Origin: Vombatus ursinus
Taxonomy: Eukaryota; Chordata; Mammalia; Diprotodontia; Vombatidae
DNA: 64,000 bases
NCBI RefSeq assembly: GCF_900497805.2
Contig: NW_020954615.1
Coordinates: 9,145,415 to 9,209,414, forward strand
Reading direction: 5' to 3'
The first letter of the stretch is position 1; each line of letters begins with the position of its first letter. The notes beneath the pieces were generated by a model. It saw only the letters and a program-made list of their open reading frames with translations, was not told the DNA's origin and did not search any database. Positions 1 through 10,639 of the stretch are shown one piece after another. The translations under genes were made by a program, and so were the position numbers.

Positions 1-64
1 TGTACATTGTGCATTTACATATACGTGCTGATACAACTATACATTTGTGTTTATGTACATTTGT

Positions 65-300
65 TGTTGTTCAAGTTTCAGTCAAGTTTAACTCTAGGTG
101 ACCCCATGGACTTTATCCATGAGGCTTTCTTGGCAAAGATACTAGAGTAGTTTGCTATTTTGTCCTCCAGTTTGTACCCATTTTACATATGGAGAACTGA
201 GGATGATAGGGGTTAAGTGACTTGACCAGGGTCACACAGATAACAAGGGTTTGAGGCTGGATATGAACTCAGATATTCCTGACTCAAAGTCTGGTAGTCT
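65..300 (-). mobile_element. MAR1-type CORE-SINE with RTE-like tail
   Basis: This is an antisense SINE. On the plus strand it begins with a GTTGTTGTTCA tail, followed by 'gaccccatgg' and 'tcttggcaaagatact'. It then runs through the CORE-like 'gtcacacaga' and 'tgaactcagat' blocks typical of tRNA-derived marsupial SINEs. The order fits a MAR1-like element, a CORE-SINE with an RTE/Bov-B-like 3' tail. It is moderately diverged and non-coding. Confidence 0.7.
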
Positions 301-309
301 GTTTATGTA

Positions 310-480
310 TATACACATATGCACATGTTTATTTAAGTATGTACATGTATATCTACGTAGGTATATGTGTATGTGTTTATATACACACACATCCATGTAT
401 ATGGATACATATGTGCGTGTGTGTATGTATATATACATGTATAATATATATACATACACACACATATCCACACATATAAT
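310..480. repeat. TG/TA/CA-rich degenerate microsatellite
   Basis: Alternating purine-pyrimidine DNA (tatgtatatacaca-like units) with many interruptions. The open frames across it on both strands are low-complexity artefacts rich in Tyr, Ile, Cys and Val. Confidence 0.85.
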
Positions 481-985
481 CTTATTTAATTGCCATATTT
501 TTTCTTGCATGATTTCACCTTAATGTCTCCTCTTCTTTCTTCTCCTCCTTCGTTTTCTATCTGCTGAGCTGCTTGGATTCAACTCCAGGAATATCCCACC
601 TCCTGCAGGATAAGCTCTTCACCTAAAAACCCATTATCAGATTGCCTTTGTGTTTGATATGATACATCATCTCAGCACCCTCAGCTTCCTCTTCCCTCCC
701 GAATGGAGGGCATGAGGGAAGAGCCACAAAGTCCCCCAACAGCCTTTTTGATAGAGGGCTCAAAATCTCCATGCATCCCTTCATTTTCCATCAGAAGCTC
801 TGATTGGTTTTCACTGCACAAATATCATACCTTCCCCCAAAGGGGCCAAGTGGTGTTGCCCACCTCTTTAGCACTCTCTTCTGTATATTATCTTCCCTAC
901 TAGAGACAATAACGATATTGATGATGACATAATAATAATAACACAATAACACAAATGTGTATGTCTTTGTGGTAAAATAAAGGCT
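481..985. other. Unassigned, no feature recognised
   Basis: Non-repetitive at this resolution. A 66-residue open frame at 703-903 (+) shows no recognisable domain, signal peptide or codon pattern and is most likely chance. Confidence 0.5.
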
Positions 986-989
986 TTGT

Positions 990-1185
990 CAACCTTGTAA
1001 AGAAAGACAGAGAAAGTGAAAATGACAGAGAGACAGAAGAAGACAGAAACAGATAGGGAAAGAGAGATCTAGAGAGAGACAGGGAGGAGGAGACCGGAAG
1101 CAACATATATATATATATATATATACACACATACACACATCTACATATACACACATACATACATATATATGCATGTATACTTACA
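990..1185. repeat. GA-rich tract followed by (TA)n/(CA)n microsatellite
   Basis: A purine-rich 'gacagagaga' stretch to about 1090, then an uninterrupted TA run near 1105-1125 and cacaca/tacata units. Open frames here are low complexity. Confidence 0.85.
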
Positions 1186-1189
1186 TGCA

Positions 1190-1412
1190 GGCATTTAATA
1201 TTAGCAATGCGTTTCACAAATATCTCATTTTATTCTTGTGAAAACCCTGGGAGGTAAATTCTATTATGATCCACATTTTATTCCTGAGGAAACTGAAACA
1301 GACAGAGATTAAGTGACTTGCCTAAGGTCATACAGTTAGTGTTCGAAGCTAGATTTGAACTCAAATCTTCCTGAATCCAGGCCCAATACTCTATCCACTC
1401 TGTCACCCAACT
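1190..1412 (-). mobile_element. MIR SINE, antisense
   Basis: Shows the antisense MIR series on the plus strand: 'aatatctcattttattcttg', 'cctgaggaaactgaa', 'ttaagtgacttgcctaagg', 'gatttgaactca' and 'tctatccact'. These are in the order of a nearly full-length MIR-class CORE-SINE. Confidence 0.8.
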
Positions 1413-1429
1413 GATAGTTGTTGCTATGA

Positions 1430-1567
1430 CCACTTTGCAAAGGAGGAATAAGTCACAAATATTAAGTGACTACTTGCCCGGATTGCACAACCAATATTAG
1501 AGAATTTAAACCCAGGTCCTCCTGGCTCCAAATCTTATACTCAGTTATCCACAATACTATAGTACCC
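1430..1567 (-). mobile_element. Truncated MIR-class SINE, antisense
   Basis: Contains 'aagtgactacttgcccgg', 'tttaaacccaggtcctcc' and a 'tatccacaatactatag' head. It lacks the 3' tail half and directly follows the SINE ending near 1412, so two SINE pieces lie side by side. Confidence 0.55.
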
Positions 1568-1894
1568 CAATTAGATAATCTGTTGTCACTCAAATGGGAA
1601 AGTATCAATGTAGTAAAACAGGGCAGTTAATATTTTAATTTCTAGTCACCACTGAAACATTTTGTTTTCACTGCAACAAAAAATTTAAAACAGATGTCTG
1701 GTTTGCATAACGATAATAGAAATTCAGTATTTAGACATCCCCCCACTCCACTCCACCCTTCCAGGATAAGAAGCATGAAATTTCAACTGCATCTTATCTC
1801 ACTTTCCGCATATAGTCATGAGAACATTGCTCCCATCCATCCCATTATACAGGGAAGGTAAAATAAAGTAAAAAAGTAATACCACTAATTCCAT
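1568..1894. other. Unassigned, no feature recognised
   Basis: AT-rich DNA with no repeat family I can name and no credible coding frame. Confidence 0.5.
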
Positions 1895-2140
1895 AGCAAT
1901 GATTATAATCATTAAACAACTAGTATTTGTAGAATGCATTAAGATTTGCAAAGTACTATTCATATATGAACTCATTTGATGCTGGGTTGCAGGTGCTATT
2001 ATTCTTGTTTTATCCACGGAGAAACTGAGGCATAGTTAGGTTAAAAGTCTTATTCAGAATCTCACACTAATAGGTGTCTGAGAAGGAATTTAAACTTGGG
2101 TCTTTCTGACTTTAACTCCTTGGATTTACCCATTGTACAT
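1895..2140 (-). mobile_element. MIR SINE, antisense
   Basis: Carries 'aagatttgcaaagtac', 'ggtgctattattcttg', 'ggagaaactgaggcatag' and a diverged 'tctcacactaataggtg' block in antisense MIR order, ending near a 'ttgtacatc' head remnant. Confidence 0.75.
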
Positions 2141-2269
2141 CATTAGGCAAAAGAAAAGAATGGACATTAATTACCTCTTTCCACTCTGCAGATCAGACAA
2201 TTTTGAATGTTAAGTCCCTGAGGAATTGTTTTACTAAATAAGGAGAAAATACATTCTCCTGAGAGGAAT

Positions 2270-2515
2270 AAGGATTTATTAAGCACCTACTGTGTGCTAG
2301 ACACTTTACAAATATTCTCTTATTTGATGTTGATAATAACCCTAGGATGTAGGTGCTCTTATTTTCCCTATTTCACCAAGGAAGAAATGGATGCAAACAG
2401 AGGTTAAGTGACTTACCCAATGTCACACAGCTAATAGGTGTCTGAGGCTGAATTTGAAACTTTGGTCCTCCCAATTTCAGGCTCACCACTCTATTCACAT
2501 TGTTATCTTGCTTTC
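2270..2515 (-). mobile_element. MIR SINE, antisense
   Basis: Antisense MIR/MAR-type copy. It starts with 'atttattaagcacctactgt' and passes through 'taggtgctcttattttccc' and 'aggttaagtgacttaccc'. It continues through 'gtcacacagctaatagg' and ends at 'ccactctattcacattg'. The copy is near full length. Confidence 0.8.
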
Positions 2516-2540
2516 TCCTGAGACAATATCTTTTTCTCTC

Positions 2541-2637
2541 TTCCTCCCTTCCTTCCTTCCTTCCTTCTTTCCTTCCCCTTCCTTTCTTTCCCCTTCCCTT
2601 CCCTTCCCTTCCCTTCCCTTCCCTTCCCTTCCCTTCC
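2541..2637. repeat. (CCTT)n/(CCCTT)n microsatellite
   Basis: A tetranucleotide ccttccttcctt section passes into a pentanucleotide cccttcccttccc array about 50 bp long, ending exactly where the next SINE begins. Confidence 0.95.
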
Positions 2638-2644
2638 TAGTTAA

Positions 2645-2912
2645 GCAGCTAAACAGGTCATGCAGTGGACAGAATGCTGGACCTGGCTTTAGGAAAATCT
2701 AAGTTCAAATCTGGTCTTACACATTGCCTGTGTGACCATGGAAAAAAAGTGACTGAACTTTTGTCTCCTTCAGTTTCTTTGCATCTAAGATGAGGATAAC
2801 ATTAGCATTTACCTCCCAGAGTTGTTATGAGGATCCAATGAGAGATGGGTAAAGCATTTAGCACAATGCCTGGAACATAGTAAGCACTTATTAAGTGGTT
2901 GTTATTATCTAT
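2645..2912 (+). mobile_element. MIR/MAR-class SINE, sense
   Basis: Has a tRNA-like head ('cagtggacagaatgctgg'), a B-box-like 'agttcaaatctggtc', 'cagtttctttgcatctaaga', 'gttgttatgaggatcc' and a tail with 'catagtaagcacttatt'. The copy is near full length in sense orientation. Confidence 0.8.
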
Positions 2913-2934
2913 CTATGTACTGTGTGCTCCTCAT

Positions 2935-3390
2935 TTAATTTTTTTTTTAATTTTTAATTTTTTGTTTGACTTTCAGGAATTTGTTTTCCCATGAGATCTC
3001 CCAGGGGCTACTTTCCTGTAATCTGTTTTAGAGCCTATGATGACCAGAACTCTTGGTGGGAACAGATTGTTGAAAATAAGCAGCAGGAAAGACAAGGTCA
3101 CTGGAAATTAACATGCAGTGTCCAGAAGCCCCTGGCAGGAAGGCTAATGATCTACTTAAGGAGGTACAAGGCTCTCACAGGGGTGGTTATTTCATGCACA
3201 ATTGCAGTCTTAAAAATGTCTGAGGAAAGAATCACAAACTATATATTTCGGGAATGAATAACAAGTCTGACAAGGTATAGCTGTGTCAGAATCTGTGTGA
3301 ACAATAAGAAAATGATACACACAGATGCAGAGAGCACTCACTCCTGGAGCAGGGATTGGTTAACCTTTATAAAGGTTGCCAAGTGACAGT
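2935..3390. other. Unassigned; CCAAT/TATA-like pair near its end
   Basis: A T-rich lead is followed by non-repetitive sequence holding an 88-residue open frame (2991-3257, +) with no recognisable domain. Around 3353-3375 an 'attggttaac' box sits just upstream of 'tttataaagg', an arrangement seen in LTR or core promoters. It may equally be chance, and no LTR boundaries are visible. Confidence 0.3.
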
Positions 3391-3392
3391 TG

Positions 3393-3617
3393 AGAAAGAG
3401 AGAGAGAGAGAGAGGTAAAAAAAAAACCTCAGATTATTTCATCTCATTAACTGGGACCTTAAACCTTAGTAATAACAAGATTCTTGAATGTCCTAAGGAA
3501 AGGTCTGGAAGAAAATTAAAATTAGAGCTGCCAGAGTATCCTCTGGAACAAGGGCTATACATTTTAAACTGGGGGGGGGGGGTGGCCCAGGGATTGACAA
3601 AAAGAGATGAAGAAGGA

Positions 3618-3700
<83 letters not shown>
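3393..3700. repeat. Two (GA)n tracts and a 12-G run
   Basis: A short (GA)n lies at 3393-3414, a run of 12 G at 3571-3582 and an uninterrupted (AG)n of about 77 bp at 3620-3696, followed by more purine-rich DNA to about 3760. The long Ser/Leu or Arg/Glu frames over this area are repeat artefacts. Confidence 0.95.
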
Positions 3701-3701
<1 letters not shown>

Positions 3702-3779
3702 GAAAGGAATAAGAAGGGGGAGGGACACAGAAACAAAGTCAGAGAAAAAAAAGAGAGACAGAATAAGAGTTAAAGATAT

Positions 3780-5270
3780 AAAGACACAGTAACAGCCACA
3801 GAGGGGCAGAGATAGTAAGTTTGATGATCGTGCATATAATTTAGAACATGGCACCAGTGTGGTATGGCTGTCTTTCATAAGAATTATCTCATTCCTCCCT
3901 AACTAGAGGCAGACATTTTTATTCAAGGATTTTATTAATGCCAAATTTGGAATTTCAATTAAAATTTGAAAGAAAGTGATAAGGTCAAATCTGAAGGAAT
4001 GAAGATAATTTTGACCTGCATTTGATTTAAGAAATAATGATTAGCAATACTCAGAATTAAGATTATAGTACTACTATTTACTTGACTTAATTTTTGTCTG
4101 CCTATGATACATCTTGTAAATTTCTACAGAAAGTAAATTCTCCCCTATGGCTAAGAAAGAGAAACCTAAATGTAAGATTGGGTAAAATAGGTAACATTAA
4201 CCATGAATTGGGAAATATGAAGAGTGTCTTGATTTGGAGATGATAGGAGGGTTACTAGACATGATAAGGAATCAAAGAGAGAAATGGCAAATAAAAAAAT
4301 GTTAGAAAGCCAAGACAATATCCAGCATAAAGTGGGAATGTTCTAAGAAGAAGGACACAAGAAGTCTTTAAGAAGTGAACACAAAAGATGTCCCTGAAAT
4401 GTAAAGTTTTACAGTTCTCTGATAGATTTTCTGAGAACAGAAATGTCTCATTATTCTTGGGAATAGGAGACTTCCATGGTGTTTGGGTTTTCCCTTAATT
4501 GAAATCATTAATTTTCAAGGGAAATTTAATTTTGTTTGGCTGTCAATATGTTTTCTTCTAGCCAAATGGAAAATTCTGATCCACACTTAATTACCTTCAG
4601 GCTTCTAGAACCTATGGGAAAAGTTAAAAAAAAAAAAGGAGTCAACTACTGATCTGTATCTTTTTCTACATTTAGCAAAATGATGTTTGACATGGACTTC
4701 TCATTTCAGAGTTGGTTCTCTCTTTCTCTCTCTGTCTCTGTCTCTCTCTCTTTCTCTTCTAAAAGTCACAAAACCCAGATGAAAATGAGTCTATCCTCAT
4801 GACAGCCATATTTCAGATAAAGTATAAGTCATTCTTTTTGTGATATTTCACAAATAAAAATAAGACAAAGGTGGCCCTAGGGGGTTGGTGGGTGAAATAT
4901 CTTTCAAAATAAAAGCTAAATAGAGAACAAAAATATGAAACTACGAACCCACCCTTTAAATCACAAGAAAAAACAAAGAAAAAAAATATTAGGTACTACC
5001 CCACCCATGTTTCCATTTTCATATCATTTTTTCTTGCTCTGTACAGAGCTGAAAGTATCTTCTATGTGTGGATTATACAGATTGTCAATGTTGGGGCAAT
5101 AGGTATCATCACATCAATCTCATCAAAATACCGCAACTTCCACTACCTATTCAGAAATAGCATCTTCCTCTCAGGAGCATCCTATCTTTAATTAACCTTG
5201 ATTTAAATGAAAATTTGGTCCATCTTTATCTATGTATCTTCAACATAACTATTCTTCATATTTTCCAGAT
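3780..5270. other. Unassigned AT-rich DNA
   Basis: About 1.5 kb in which I recognise only a short TC-rich microsatellite at 4722-4760 and small A runs. There is no sustained coding frame and no repeat family I can name. Confidence 0.5.
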
Positions 5271-5274
5271 TGTA

Positions 5275-5460
5275 GAATGATACATTTGAGACTCATAGAT
5301 TTAGAACTGCCAGGAAACTTCAGGGTTATCTACTTAATCTCCTCATTTTATAGGTAAGGAAACTGAATCTGAAAATCAAATAATTGGTTGATGTCACACA
5401 GATAAGAGTAAACGATCAGGGATTTGAACCCCAGTATTGAAAACTATTAGATCCAGGATT
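5275..5460 (-). mobile_element. MIR-class SINE remnant, antisense
   Basis: 'gagactcatagatttagaac', 'tcctcattttataggtaagg', 'aaactgaatctga', 'gatgtcacacagataag' and 'gggatttgaacccc' follow the antisense order of the MIR subclass whose 3' part reads 'tagatttagagctggaa'. It is diverged. Confidence 0.6.
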
Positions 5461-5589
5461 AATTGTATCAAATCAGGTTTCCCCTCTCATGGTTTAATTA
5501 GACCTCTCTAGCTCTTTTCTCATAGTTAGGAATTGTAAGTTTTTTGTGTCCTGCCATGAACAAAGTACTAAAATTGAATTCATGAGATC

Positions 5590-5742
5590 TCACTTATTAT
5601 CCTACCTCTACCATCTTCTACTTACGTGTCCTTGGGCAAATCACTTAACATGTCCAGGCCTCAGTGGCCTTGTCCATAAAGTAGATTAGACTAAGTGTCC
5701 TCTCATGTCCCTTTCAGTTCTACATCTATGACCCCATGATGC
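5590..5742 (+). mobile_element. MIR-class SINE 3' part, sense
   Basis: 'tgtccttgggcaaatcactt', 'ggcctcagtggccttgtcc' and the tail 'ttcagttctacatctatgac' match the 3' half of the same MIR subclass in sense orientation. The 5' head is missing. Confidence 0.6.
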
Positions 5743-5889
5743 TAGGGTTTCTGTAGCACAGCAGGGATACTTCTCCACTGTGTCTGAGATCTGTTACCTC
5801 TCAGTCTTGCAGAAGAAGGATCCTGAGACTTCAGATTCGAATGTGGACTGATCAATCTTATATGAATGTATAACATAAAATCACAGCAT

Positions 5890-6295
5890 AATGCCATTAA
5901 CACCCTCATCAAGGGCGGGGATGAAGCTGGGAGCACTGAGCCTCAGAATTGCAGAAAAGTATAGCATCAAGCCACTGCTAATGAAGTGGGACCGAGTGCT
6001 AACTTACATGGACACAGAAGAATGGTCCACAGTGGAAAATGTAAAAGGGAGGAAAGATGGACCTCAGAGCAGGAAAATGTGGTTATGGCTAGTTGTTTAT
6101 TGTTCTAGAAGTGGGTGATACTGCCCCCTGGAGGGCACTGGAATGATCCAGGATGTGGTAGTAGCTTCGGGTGTGATTGTTCACTTAATCTGAGACCTCT
6201 TTCCTAGTTTGTAATATATCTAGGGGGTGCAGAGTAATCACATTTTTCTTAAAAGGGGCGGTAAGCCAAATAAGTTTGGAAACTTAGATAGGCTT
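5890..6295. mobile_element. Possible non-autonomous DNA transposon relic
   Basis: GC-richer boxes such as 'gatactgccccctggaggg', 'ctagggggtgcagagtaatc' and 'aaaaggggcggtaagcc' stand out from the AT-rich surroundings. They recall old hAT-type (Charlie/Arthur-like) MITEs. I see no terminal inverted repeats or target duplication, so the assignment is tentative. The 75-residue frame at 5891-6118 (+) has no recognised domain. Confidence 0.25.
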
Positions 6296-6604
6296 TCGTC
6301 TCTGATAATTTCTTCTTTCTGAGACTCCATCCCAACATGCTCCACAATGGATTCTGCAGCCCAAATATAGTAGACACTTACTTGCAATTTTACCATTTTA
6401 AGTTGTCTCTGGAGCACTTCTGGTGACATTCAAAGTTTGTAATTATGACACTAATATGCATGAGTTTCATTTATTTGTAAACATTAGGTGAGTTTTGATG
6501 ATGTGTCTGTGCACTTGTGATCTGAATTAAAAGAAAATCCACAGTAATATAATTGTAATTTAGAGAGGACCTTAGTAGCTCTTTAGTAAAACCCATAAAT
6601 AGTT

Positions 6605-6850
6605 TAGGCACCTGGGAGACATAGGAATCTGGGGTCAGGAAGATCTCATTACAAATTCTGCCTCAGATATTTCTTAGCTTCATGACCCTAAACAAGTCAC
6701 TTAATTTCTCTCTTCCTCTGTTTCCTCATCTCTAAAATTAGGATACTAGAGCATCTCCCTTTAGAATTGTTGTGAGGATGAAATAAACTAATATAATTAA
6801 AGCCCCTTGCAAACCTTAAATTGCTATATAAATGGTGGGCATTAGGTTTT
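6605..6850 (+). mobile_element. MIR SINE, sense
   Basis: 'ggaatctggggtcaggaaga', 'catgaccctaaacaagtc', 'tgtttcctcatctctaaaat', 'gaattgttgtgaggatgaa' and a tail resembling 'gctatataaatggtgggc' are in sense MIR order. The copy is near full length. Confidence 0.8.
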
Positions 6851-7049
6851 AAAAATAAAAAGGAATCCCCACAACAGCACAGCCTGCAATTGATCATCCA
6901 GACTTGGCTTGTTTGCTCCTTGAGACAAGATCTTATTCTCACTGTCATGTCTTTGTTTTCCCATGAGCACTAATTTCCTAGCTTGGCAATTAGTAGTTGT
7001 TTCACATGTAAGTGGCAAAGTGGGAATTTAAGCAAAGAAGGGAAGAAAA

Positions 7050-7262
7050 TAAGTATTTATATTATGTCTACCATGTACCAGGTGATATATAATTTAATCC
7101 TCCCAATGGTAAGTCTTATGCTTATTCCCCCATTTTAAATATGAGGAAAATGAGGCTGAAAGAGGCTTAGTGACTTGTCCAAGATCAAACAGCTATTGTC
7201 TGAGGCCATATTTGAACTCATCTTCCTGATTCCAGACACAATGCTCTATCCATTGTTTGCTC
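7050..7262 (-). mobile_element. MIR SINE, antisense
   Basis: 'ctaccatgtaccaggtgat', 'tatgaggaaaatgaggctg', 'tagtgacttgtccaagatc', 'atatttgaactcatcttcc' and 'atgctctatccattg' give a nearly complete antisense MIR. Confidence 0.8.
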
Positions 7263-7344
7263 CAAATGGTTGCTGGATCCCAGGGTTTCTAACTCAACAC
7301 TAGTTATAATTGTTGCCATACTATCTTGCCCCCAAAATCTCATT

Positions 7345-7490
7345 GAGAATTATGACATAGCTATAAAATTTGAAGGCATTTTGGATATCATCTAGTCCAG
7401 TCTCCATATTTGATGTATGAAGAAACTGAGACCCACAGAGATTAAGTGGCAATCCCAAATCACATAGTAAGTTGTCAGAGGAAGGCTTTG
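7345..7490 (-). mobile_element. MIR-class SINE, antisense, truncated
   Basis: 'tcatctagtccagtctcc', 'tgaagaaactgagacccac' and 'agattaagtggcaatccc' match the antisense MIR subclass with the 'agatcatctagtcca' tail. The head is lost. Confidence 0.65.
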
Positions 7491-7504
7491 CAATGAGAAA
7501 TATT

Positions 7505-7630
7505 TTCATTAGAATGTAAGCTCTTTGAAGGCAAGAATGGTTTTCCTTTTTTTTCTCCTTGTATATCCATCACTACCTTGATGCATGGAGCATAGTATAA
7601 ATTTAATATATACTTGTTGATTGATCAATT
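7505..7630 (+). mobile_element. L2 LINE 3' end
   Basis: 'tagaatgtaagctctttgaa', 'ggcaagaatggttttcc' and the final 'tacttgttgattgatc' match the conserved last ~110 bp of L2, ending in the TTGATTGAT short repeat that acts as its 3' terminus. It lies directly against the HAL1-like element. Confidence 0.75.
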
Positions 7631-8495
7631 AAAGAATTATTTTTAAAATTTTTTTGATATTAAACATTTATTAATTTATTTATTTTTAGTTTTCAACTTT
7701 CACTTTCACAAGATTTTGAGTTCCAAATTGTCTCCCCATCTCGACCCTCCCCCCACCCCAAGATGCCTTGCATTCTGAATACCACTTCCTCTAATCTGCC
7801 CTCCCCTCTGTCACCCCCCCTTCTCTTCTCTCCTTCCTCTTCTATTTTCCTGTAGGGCAGGATATATTTCTATACCCCATTGCCTGTATTTCTTACTTCC
7901 CAGTTACATGTGAAAACAATTTTTAACATTTGTTTTTAAAACTTTAGGTTCCAAATTTTCTCCTTTCCTCCCTCCCCACCCACCCCCATTGAGAAGGAAA
8001 GCAACTTGATATAAGTTATACATGTGTAGTCATGCAAAACACTTCCATAGTAGTTATGTTGTGAAAAACTAATTATATTTCCCTTCATCCTATCCTGCCC
8101 TCCATTTATTCTATTCTGTCTTTTCACCCTGTCTCTCCTCAGAAATCTTTGCTTATGATTACCTCCCTCACCCAATCTGTCCTCCCTTCCATCATCCTCC
8201 CACTCTCTTATCCCCTGCCTCCTATTTTTCTGTAGGGTAAGATAGATTTCCATACCCAATTGAGTGTGTATGTTATTCCCTCCTTAAGCCAAATTTGAAG
8301 AGAATAAGATTCACTCATTCCCTCTCACCTCCCCCCATTTCCCTTCCACTGTAAAAGTCTTTTCTTGTCTGCTTTATGTGAGATAATTAACCTCATTGTG
8401 CATTACCCTTTTTTCTTTTCCTAGTATAATTCTCTCTCACCTTTTAATTGTATTTTTAGATATCACCACTTCATCTTCAACTCACCCTGTGCCAT

Positions 8496-8496
<1 letters not shown>

Positions 8497-8540
<44 letters not shown>
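8497..8540. repeat. (TATC)n microsatellite
   Basis: Eleven perfect tetranucleotide copies lying inside the 3' region of the HAL1-like element. Confidence 0.97.
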
Positions 8541-8542
<2 letters not shown>

Positions 8543-8755
8543 CATATAATTTTTCCCCTCCAACTACCCTAATACTAACAAAGGTCTAATGAGTTACAAA
8601 TATCATCTTTTCATATAGGAATGTAAACAGTTGAACTTTAATAAATCCTTTGTGATTTCTCTTTCCTGTTTACCTCTTCATGGTCCTCTTGGGTCTTGTA
8701 TTTGAAAGTTGAATTTTCTACTTTGGTCTTTTCTTCAAGAATGCTTGAAAGTCCT

Positions 8756-9537
8756 CTATTTCACTGAATGTCCATTTCCCCCCTGAAATATTATACTCAG
8801 TTTTGCTGGGTAGGTGATTCTTGGTTGTAATCCTATCTCCTTTGCCCTCTGAAATATTATATCCCATTCCCTGTGGTCCCTTAATGTAGAAGCTGCTAAA
8901 TCTTGTGTTATCCTGATTGTGTTTCCACAGTACTTGAATTGTTTCTTTCTGGCTGCTTGCAATATTTTCTCCTTGACCCGGGTACTCTGGAATTTGGCTA
9001 CAATATTCCTAGAAGTTTTTCTTTGGGGATCTCTTTCAGGAGGTGATACTGGATCCTTTCCATTTCTACTTTACCCTCTAGTTCTAGAATATCAGGGCAG
9101 TTTTTCTTGATAATTTCTTGAAAGATGATGTTTAAGCTCTTTTTTGATCATGGCTTTCAAGTAGTTCAATATTTTTTTAAGTTATCTCTCCTGGATCTGT
9201 CTTCCAGGTCAGTTGCTTGCCAATGTGATATTTTACATTGTCTTCTATTTTTTTCATTCTTTTGATTTTGTTTTACAAAATCCTGATTTCTTATGAAGTC
9301 ATTAGCTTCCATTTCCTCAATTTTAATTTCTAAGGACATATTTTCTTCAGTGAGCTTTTGAGCTTTCTTTTCCATTTGGCCAATTCTGTTTTTGAAAGCA
9401 TTCTTCTCCTCATTGACTTTTTGGATCTCTTTTGTCATTTGGGTTAGGCTGTTTTTCAAGATGTTATTTTCTTCAGTATTTTTTTGGGTCTCCTTTAGCA
9501 AGTTGTTGACTTGATTTTCATGATTTTGTTGCATCAC
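8756..9537 (-). pseudogene. ORF1p remnant of the HAL1-like element
   Basis: The open part at 9537-9166 (minus) encodes 123 residues dominated by heptad-type Leu/Ile/Glu/Lys/Asn, the coiled-coil trimerisation region of L1 ORF1p. A second part (8962-8756) carries 'TLRDHREWDIIFQRAKEIG' and 'QPRITYPAKLSIIFQGG'. These match the C-terminal RNA-binding domain of L1 ORF1p (human 'LQARRDWGPIFSLLK' and 'QPRILYPAKLSIIYEG'). The RRM region between them is not open in one frame, so the gene is decayed. ORF1p is a cytoplasmic RNA chaperone that coats L1 RNA. This copy is not expected to make a full protein. Confidence 0.8.
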
Positions 9538-10639
9538 TCATTTATCTTTCCAGTTTTTCCTCTACTTCTCTTACTTACTTCTTAAAATCCTTTTTGAGCT
9601 CTTCCATGGTCTGGGACCAATTCATATGTTTCTTGTAGGCTTTGAATATAGGGGCTTTAACTTTGTTGTTTTCTTCTGGTTGTATGTTTTGGTCTTCTTT
9701 GTCACCAAAGTAAGATTCTATAGTCTGACTTTTTTTTTTTTGCACTGTTTGCTCATGTTCCCAGTGAATTATTTGAGTTTTAAACTCTTTGTTAAGATAG
9801 AGATCTACTTCTAGTGTGGAGAATGTACTGTCCCAAGCTTTGGGGGTTTTGTGCAGCTGTTTTCAGAGATACTTCTAGGGACCTGCAAATTTTCATTTCT
9901 TCCAAGGTGGTATGATCAAGGCTGAGGTGTTTACTCCTTTCCTGGTCTAGGATCTGGTCTATGAATGACCACAAGCACTCTTTTCTGTTTTGAAACTGTG
10001 AGGAGGGTTCCCTCTCCACTGCTACCACAAGTTCCACCATGTCAGCACTTTTCCTTGACCCAGGCCTGCCACCCAGTACTGCAACCTAGATCCAAGTGTG
10101 GGCAAAGCAAGAAAATCCTGCCTCAGCACCGGGAAAGAGTTCCCTGCAATCCCCCTCTGATCAGTCATTTGATTCACTCTCCATCTGTGTGTCAAGAGCT
10201 CTGGAAGCAGCTGCTGCCCTGGGGCTGCACCAGAACTGGGCCTAGGACTGAGCTCCTCTCTCACTGTGATCTGACAGACCTTTCCTACTGGCATTTACGG
10301 GTTGAGAAATCTGGAAACCACCACAGCTTCCCTTGATCCATTCCCCTCAGGCCTGCTCTAAGTTTGCTGAAGCCCACTGTTTGCCTGTATGGCCATTGCT
10401 GAACCATGCTCCTCTTCTAACCCTATTCAATAGATCTTTCCAATCAACCATCTGGGTTATTTTGGGTTGGAAATTTGTTTCACTCTCCCTTTTTGTGGGT
10501 TCTACTGCTCTAGAATTGGTTTAGAGCCATTTTTTTTTACAGATATTTGGAGGGGTTTGGGAGAGAACTCAAGAAAGTCACTGCTTTTATTCCATCATCT
10601 TGGATTTGTCCCCAAAGAATTCTAAATTAAGCAGAATCC

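Larger units (their letters stand above)
7639..10613 (-). mobile_element. HAL1-like half-L1: 5' UTR + ORF1 + 3' region, no ORF2
   Basis: Read on the minus strand, a 5' leader (about 10613-9540) opens with an 'atccaagatgatggaataaa' type L1 start. ORF1 remnants (9537-8756) follow, then about 1.1 kb of 3' region ending in 'agttgaaaactaaaaataaa' and an A-rich tail. No endonuclease or reverse-transcriptase coding occurs between ORF1 and the tail. This is the known layout of HAL1 elements, which are mobilised in trans by L1. The octamer 'aaagaatt' flanks it at 7631-7638 and 10614-10621, a likely target-site duplication. A (TATC)n array at 8497-8540 has expanded inside the 3' region. Confidence 0.7.

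Noticed and set aside
232-523. Overlapping 90-residue open frames on both strands
   Set aside because: Both lie in TA/TG/CA alternating DNA and encode low-complexity Tyr/Ile/His/Cys strings; no start context, domain or exon signal.
2991-3257. 88-residue frame with ordinary composition, considered as an exon
   Set aside because: No similarity recognised, no credible splice sites framing it, and no neighbouring exons; chance frame more likely.
3390-3878. Long Arg/Glu and Ser/Leu frames of 100-127 residues
   Set aside because: Produced by a (GA)n microsatellite; every frame over a dinucleotide repeat without stops is open.
8497-8540. Regularly spaced repeats considered as a CRISPR-like array
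   Set aside because: Simple TATC microsatellite with no spacers, in a vertebrate repeat context; no CRISPR array exists in the window.
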